The translations under genes were made by a program, and so were the position numbers. The notes under the pieces were generated by a model. It did not search any database. It was given only the letters and a program-made list of their open reading frames with translations, and had not been told where the DNA came from. From Blasia pusilla (Eukaryota; Marchantiophyta; Marchantiopsida; Blasiales), in contig CM114274.1 in NCBI GenBank assembly GCA_050084515.1, forward strand, positions 29,016,001-29,080,000: a stretch of DNA of 64,000 bases, given 5' to 3'. Of the stretch, positions 57,661 through 64,000 are shown in pieces. The stretch's first letter is position 1; every line of letters starts with the position of its first letter.

Positions 57661-60632
57661 TTCTTGGTGAGGGCCGCCTGCAATTTTACCCGTCGTCTGC
57701 ATCGAATGGCCGGACGAGCGGTATCTGGTGATGTTATGGCGCGCGTGTAGGTGACGCCCCCTACAATGTTCCCTCCGCAATGGGGTCGGATGGAAATCGC
57801 GCCCTAATAAAATAAAATATATGGACAGGTTAACGGGTTCTTCGAAGACTCTGCAAAATGCCAGCACGAACTGCCACGAAGTATTAGGAGCGCCTTCGCG
57901 GCTTTCACAATCGCATTCCACAACTTCATGACTATCATTCGCAAGCGCAAGGAGTCCATCGGAACAGCAAGGACTTGATTGATTGCCGACCCTCGAAATT
58001 TGACACAATCAAAACAGACTGAAAATCCGAAGCAACTAACCAAATCGTGTAGTGATTCGTCGAAGTAACCAACCAATTAGTCGGAGTGACTCGTCAAGCG
58101 ATTGTAGGGATGATCTTCATATTGGGGTCCCTCCATCGCTCCGTGTGCGAAAAGTGGTCATCATTTCTCTTACTGCTTGAAGCCAACTGGAGCCCACGAT
58201 TTGCGGCCATGACACCGCCAATAACGGTCCTTTTCTCTTTCTGCTAATAACGGAATCGATTGCTCCATTTTTTCTTCCCAGGATGGGATCGATTTCTCCA
58301 CCTACGACTACGTATATCTCACTCGTGTTGGACAGGATTTTGACAAATTCCTTAACTGTACAAAGAGGGGAGGGGGGAAATAAGAGGGGGGGAATAAAAA
58401 TTCGACCATGTCGAATCGTATAAGTTCAAACTTTCCTTGATAATTGTGAGAGAGCCGAGTCGGCAGCACTTCGGTCTCCCGACCGTGACTCGATCACTGC
58501 GAAGCCGCTAAGGAAGAGAGCATGATGTCGAATGTAGACACACCCGATTGTGAAGCCGTCCTGAACCGTAGACGAGCATGTGCGCAGTTTCTCCGCCGCA
58601 TCCCTTCCTGAGTGCGGAGGCTTGGAGCCCAGAAGCAAATCGGGCTTCGCTTGGAACTTTGCTGCTCGTAGGCCACACAAGTTCTCGAGAGGATTTTGGT
58701 TTTTGGATAGCGAAAGGACCATTCATGGTGCGCCATTGCGACAAGCATTTAGGGAGACTTCTTTTCATCCTGACCTGCCTAGATCTAGAAAACCAAGGAA
58801 ACGTGATTAGGCAACGCTAGATGATCGCCCATCGACTTAAAACATACAATCCTCAAAGACACAAAGCCTGCCACAACCCTGAACCTCACACACCTGAAAC
58901 TGTAATACACCCAAAAACTCGATCACTGACGCAAAGCGGTGAACGGTGAGGACCCATTTTATTGGGAAGAACGGGTCTCAGAACCATCAAAGGCTTGCGT
59001 GGCAAACGTCAGGTATTTACTTCATCACATTGCCGTTGATATTATTAGCCCCAGACCTGGCTTTACATTTCCTCCTACGAGAAATCGGACACTGGAAAGA
59101 TGATTCAGGAGTGGACAACTAAACCAAAGGATCGTTGGGAAAATAAAAAACAGAAAACAAGAGATTGCACAGGAAGGAAATGGAAGGATTCACACCTGCA
59201 AGAGACTAACATAGAGAAAGAAACAGAAACCCACAGATAAGAAGCCCACACTTGAAAGAAAATCGGAGCAGAAAGTCCTGAAGAGTTGATTGAGAAGAGA
59301 TTACTTTCTTGAGGTGAAATAAGAGACTAAAAAACGGATCTAAGTTGTCCCTCCATTCAAGATGGACCAAATGAAGACCAGCAAGCATTCACCAGATCAA
59401 ACCGCGTGTAGAGCCTAGACCAAAGCAAAGCATATAATGCAGCAAGATCCACTTTACACTACTAACCATTTTGGACAATACGAAAGTCCTGTGCATGCGC
59501 AAAGGATACCCAACCAACCAATCCCCCTTCCACAATAAGATAGGAAACACTCGGCGAACTACTATTCGCTTCACAGAATGGTCAGTAGCACAAATCACCC
59601 CACTCCTTGAATATCAGCCTTACTTTCCTGGCCTCAATATTCTGAGATTATAAGAGCAAAACACATGGCAGCTCTATGGCCCACAACACCGTAGTGCTGA
59701 CATATTCCCAAATACACATATCATGTACAATGATCTCCTTAAATAAATGATGCCATGCTACGTAGCATATGTACATCAGTATTCCAGTCACCTTGAGTGG
59801 CTTCCATCAGCCTCTAGTTTACAAAAGCGGTCCATGATAGTGGGTACAGGATCTTGCTCTACTCAGAATCATTCTATACGGTCACAAGACCACCTCGATA
59901 GTTTTTTCAGTACGAGGGAAGCCAAAAAATTGTACATCTACGCAGCTATAATTAACTGGTGCTGAAGGATGCCAAAAAATGAGTCACGTCTGATGACATG
60001 AGTATCAATTGGAGGAAATTGTGCAGATTGAGAGAGAAAACTTTAAAGTGGAAGGTGCACAAAGCACCGTCCCACTAGACACAGCTGAGACAGACGAGAA
60101 ATTTGGAGGCACATCTCCGGGAGACTTACACTCACGCAAACCATCTGTCTCTGGGAGCTAAATAGAGCTTGGCCAAACACCAACAGATCTTGCAAGATGA
60201 GAAGCAACCAACCCGTCTTTCAGGATTCAAGGATCTTATACGCGAGGCTCAGGGTGACAGTTTCAGTAGTCCAAAGGTTCAGGCGGTGTTGCTGAACACA
60301 CAATATTACTGGCCAAACGCAGAAGAGGTCCTTTCATGGCTTTTCAGAAGCCACCAGCGCACAGAATACCCATTAGGTGGTGGAAGGGAAGGCAGCGTAC
60401 CACCATGCTGCCCTTCCGCTGAGTCTCAACCATGTTCAGGTGTGGATCTGTGTATATGGCTATCAGACACCCATTCCAACAATGGTTAAAAGCCGCGACC
60501 CACATAATCTATCTGGCTGGCTGTATTAAGATCATGGAGTGTTGCTGATCCTCTGCTCGACTTCCCAGCAAACTTGATGCCACTGATCTTTAAGAATACA
60601 TGCAGTAACTGTCAAAGATCAAATTGTCAGAA
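57661..60632. other. Duplicated 3' flank and gene-free stretch up to NAP1
   Basis: Up to about 59.2 kb this is the diverged counterpart of 35.5-36.75 kb. From there to NAP1 only short frames are present. One plus-strand frame (60169-60489) looks protein-like in its first half (SPKVQAVLLNTQYYWPNAEEV) but has no ATG and no recognised domain. Confidence 0.45.
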
Positions 60633-63600
60633 CTAATCATATGCATAAGTTACTGGACCTGATCTTGAGGACGCATAGCGTCGCACAGCGGGCAGAGCAG
60701 AATTGCTTGTTGACGTAGATGATCCTTCGGCAAAAGAAACTTTGCGAGCTCCATTGTAGTCTAATGGTCCTGAGAAACGACCCGGTTTTCTTCCCGAATC
60801 TTTACCACCATCCAAAGGAGGATCGTCAAGCATCTTCCTCTGTGAAGAGAACTTCATGGGACCTGAAAATATGGAACCTCTTGAAGTAGTTCGAGCCAGT
60901 TCAGCCGACTCTCGATCAACACCGAATTCCCTCACATCCCTTCGACTTCTGGATGGACTATCACTCCGAGGTGCTTGTTGACGCCAAGTCTGAGTAGTAG
61001 GTTGGACCAAAGTTGGAGTAGTGTTCTCATAGTAAAGTTGATAAATAGACCTCAAGATACTTTGAGGTACGTGTGCCTCCAACGTACTCCGAGGAAGGTG
61101 TCGTGATAACTCACAAAGTTGATCCAGGAACACGAGCTTGGCAACCAATGGGCTTCTATATCAATTACACAGATCGACCTGTTAAAAGTTTTATTTTACA
61201 AACAATCAAATTCCTTCAAAAACCCGGGCTTTGCAACCCATGGGCTTCTACATCATTCACAAAGATAAGGACTGTCAGACGTATTAATTTAAAAACGCAT
61301 AAAATTCCTTCAAACTTTTAATTTGACATCAACCAATCTTATCACTTTAAGATAGATACTAAAGAAGCCCACAACCAAATTACTCCACTGAAGTTCCAAC
61401 TAGGGTCTGATCAGAGAATTAATCGTGGAAAGGATTTCATCTTACCTATTACTGTCACTGAGAGCTTCGAGCATTATGGCAGATGAGCACTGAACAAACG
61501 TTTTCATCATTGTTTTGATATTGGCCTCAATTGCCGCTTTTCCTTCTGCACTCTTCCCTGAATCAACTGCCAAATTTGCGTCTTGTAATCTTCTGCCCGT
61601 CGATCGTTGTTCCTGTGCTAAAAGCCGTTTCTGCAGCTCATTGCGATCACAACATACCAATTCGCTTGCAGAAAATAAAGCCGTTATGCACCTGGTCAAC
61701 AACCACACATGATAGTCCCACATGAACCACAACCCTCAAAGGATCTTTCCCGTAATAACCATCACAGGATACAGGCATTGTATGCTTGAAAAGAAGAGTG
61801 GTTCGACAGAACTCGTGAGTCGAGGAAAACCTCACCTTCCTAATCAGTGTATGCAATAACCATCACAGGATACAGCCATTGTATGCTTGAAAAGAAGAGT
61901 GGTTCGACAGAATTCGTGAGTCGAGGAAAACCTCACCTTCCTAGGCAGTGTATGTTGTTGGAAAAGCCACCTGTGTGAATGCTGAATGTACTGGAGTTCC
62001 ACATGTTGGAAGTCATGCAGGCCACATAGAGATAGGGCAACCGGGACCAAACTGAGTCATCCGCTCCCCCTATTTCCACAAGTAATGAATGGACCACTTT
62101 CACGTCTTGATCTTCTGTGGCCCCTATTCTAGTGGCTAATAGCTTGAGTTTTGTAAGTTCTGGCGTCTCCGGAATCGAGACAGGTGCATATTTCGCAAAG
62201 TCCGTAAAGAGGGAGAAGAGAAGGGGAGTGTTTGCAGTGAGGACTTGTGCGGTTGCTTCTGCTAGTAGGGATCTGAAACTTAGTATGTGACCCACCTGCA
62301 AAGATAACTTCATTAAGGTTTCCAATTCCAAAAGCTGCCTCAATCCAGACTCTCTTTCTGCCCTATTGTGCATACCCCCTGCCAGAACATCCAGGGCATC
62401 TTTGTTTGAGCGGAGTGTGACATCAATACTGCTTAGATGCATCGAGAGCTCATCCCTGAGTCCACTTTCCAGCTTGTCTGTTCCATATGGTCCAAACATG
62501 CGAACAAAAGCCTTCAGCTCCGTTAAATGTGCTACAGACTCAGCAGAAATCCTACCAACTTGCCTTGTGCTTCTGAAGCACTTGTCTTTTGGCGAAAATG
62601 TCACTCCTGAAAGCCGCAAGTCTTTCACAATGTTCTCAATGTACCAATCAGCAATTGTTGAAACAGAATCACCACCAATTCCCACTTCACCCTCTTCAGG
62701 ATGGAGATCACGCATTTTTCCGGCAAATGATTCTGCCAGCAGCACCTCTCTCACTCCACGCGTCATGTCCATACTAACGTGTTGCTCTATTAGATGAATA
62801 ATACTCATGTGCCGCTGCAGACGAGCCTCGACAACACTAGGCCGTTGGAGATCACCATCAACCAGTAAAATATTTGTAAGCCGGCCTCGGAAGTTGTTCA
62901 TTACATAATCCCTCATATACTACATGGACACCACAACGGGGTGATCAATTCGTGTGGTTCATGTTCCTGATTCTTATGTGATGGAAAGATTTGATGCTTA
63001 GAAAGAGAAAACAAAAAACAGAATCTTGTCACGCAAAACAAGTAGTCATCTATAAAGAAAATTCCTCCAATGTTATCTCCCAAAAAACAAAAGCTCCTGA
63101 CAAGGTGAAGATTGAAACTTGTGTTGCGACCAACAAAAGGATGCATACCGGATACTAAGCAAGAAACAATGGTTCGGCGAGTCCGCACTAGCGCAAGGAT
63201 ACATCAAGTGTACTTGTACATTCTAGACCATCAATCTCAAAAGAGTTTCCTTTGCAAGCCTACCTCACGAGGAATATAAATATGATTGAGTATTCGGACA
63301 GGTTCCATCTCATTCAGCACTGAACACAGACCAACCAGCCTCTGTACTGCAGCCTCAAGCCTGCATGAAACAAGTTTCAAGATCATGAAAAGTTTCACAG
63401 GCTCCTCTCCAGTAAATAATTACTTACTAACATTCAGCAATAATTTCACTAATGGTTCCAGTACCTTTTACACAAATTATATAGATGACTATTTGTCAGC
63501 ATATCAACTCACATTTTGATGGAATCTTTGTTCTTTGGCTCACTCTCAACTCCTGGTAAAGGAAAGTCGGGAATAACTTTCACTTGCTTTGACTGTGGAG

Positions 63601-63964
63601 CCAAAGCCCTTCCTTGTTGATTCAATCGCATGGCTGCTTGCTCTGGGAGAAGCTGCGATAACCCATTTTTCAACTTTTTAGAATTTTTTTAAGACCAGGA
63701 CAACTTTACTAGAAAACAATCTGGACCAAACTCATGAACAAAACTCAACTCATCCACCTGAAAATCCTTCACATGAGTACACTTTTGGATGCCCATACCA
63801 GAGATTTTCATACCCCTCAGCAACAGCCCCGAACTTACTTTATTGTCAAGGGACCCATATCCACCTTCCGAGTCTAGGATATTGATCAAGCCCTCCAAAC
63901 CACCCATAACAGCTTCAATAAGGGCTTGGGCATACGAAATGGCATCTCGGGCAAACTTCCCCAG
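60633..63964 (-). CDS. NAP1: NAP1 (Nck-associated protein 1), SCAR/WAVE complex subunit; last six exons
   Basis: NAP1 pairs with SRA1/PIR121 in the SCAR/WAVE complex, which passes Rho-type GTPase signals to ARP2/3 and so drives branched actin assembly in cell shaping and tip growth. Exons as read: 63964-63839, 63652-63513, 63360-63264, 62919-61937, 61691-61446 and 61155-60633. All junctions are GT-AG and all phases agree, giving 704 residues. Diagnostic text: GGLEGLINILDSEGGYGSL, LLPEQAAMRLN, LVGLCSVLNEMEP, then the long exon beginning YMRDYVMNNFRGRL, then GGFSNNIHCLGR joined to CITALFSASE, and FLDQLCELSRHLPRSTLE. Plant NAP1 is about twice this long, so the 5' half lies beyond 64000. The C-terminal 110 residues are Ser/Arg-rich and less conserved. 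The gene appears intact. Confidence 0.93.
61754..61955. repeat. 101-bp tandem duplication spanning a NAP1 exon/intron border
   Basis: Two units start AATAACCATCACAGGATACA at 61754 and 61855 with few differences. The unit on the exon side contains the end of the 983-bp exon and its donor (GGAAG/GTGAGG at 61937/61936). The second unit repeats the donor (GGAAG/GTGAGG) about 101 bp into the intron. Confidence 0.9.
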
Positions 63965-64000
63965 CTGAACATACCATTGAAGATGACTTCAGATAAGGAG

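Larger units (their letters stand above)
56840..59200 (+). repeat. Segmental duplication block D (partner of block C)
   Basis: Matches 34.6-36.75 kb through the former aegerolysin-like exon and its 3' flank. It is diverged, with indels and a gained palindrome near 56.97 kb. Confidence 0.85.

Noticed and set aside
60169-60489. Plus-strand frame of 106 codons
   Set aside because: Starts at TTG without an ATG, no recognised domain, second half low-complexity; mentioned only as a possible remnant.

Overview
ORGANISM. The window looks like nuclear DNA of a land plant, probably a non-seed plant (bryophyte or lycophyte). It holds a spliced plant GDSL esterase/lipase gene, the 3' half of the SCAR/WAVE subunit gene NAP1, typical GT-AG introns, and much plant-type transposon debris (Ty3/gypsy, hAT, Mutator-like, LINE-like). 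Copies of an aegerolysin-like gene, a family best known from fungi and bacteria, also fit a non-seed plant better than a flowering plant. This placement is inference; no rRNA, tRNA or organellar marker was seen. || LAYOUT. 1-1.9 kb: right part of a Ty3/gypsy element cut by the window edge; its integrase carries a C-terminal PHD finger. 1.9-7.5 kb: mostly gene-free. 7.5-10.1 kb (-): intact five-exon GDSL esterase/lipase. 10.9-13.2 kb: block A with an aegerolysin-like gene (-). 13.4-15.7 kb: gene-free, with a GC-rich inverted repeat. 15.7-19.8 kb: second PHD-type Ty3/gypsy element with RT, RNase H and integrase, joined on its left to a GC-rich nonautonomous element and followed by LTR-like repeats and a MITE. 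20-23.6 kb: purine-rich tract, then a deleted LINE-like element. 25.2-27.9 kb: hAT transposase pseudogene in one frame with many stops. 28.1-29.4 kb: eight tandem units of about 178 bp. 30.4-33.2 kb: block B, a diverged duplicate of block A. 34.3-36.7 kb: aegerolysin-like copy C (+) in a second duplicated segment whose partner (copy D, ruined) lies at 56.8-59.2 kb. 37-43.6 kb: AT-rich DNA, GC-rich repeat, 320-bp tandem duplication, CT microsatellite, solo-LTR-like segment, unrecognised exon candidates. 44.1-52.9 kb: a large zinc-finger ORF, a multi-exon Mutator-like (MULE/SWIM) transposase gene and a further ORF. 53-60.6 kb: repeats and duplicated DNA. 60.6-64 kb (-): NAP1, last six exons. || HOW IT FITS TOGETHER. 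The two clear host housekeeping-type genes are GDSL (secreted lipid/ester hydrolase) and NAP1 (actin nucleation control). Between them, four aegerolysin-like loci arose by local segmental duplication in opposite orientations, each with a visible defect or uncertain start. The rest is mobile DNA. The decay pattern is notable: coding frames of the Ty3/gypsy and hAT copies are broken mainly by nonsense substitutions, several clearly C-to-T changes, with few frameshifts, as expected for heavily cytosine-methylated elements. The most unusual items are the PHD finger fused to integrase, the aegerolysin-like cluster, and a decamer (GAAGGCATTC) that recurs only around the 44-52 kb transposase locus.
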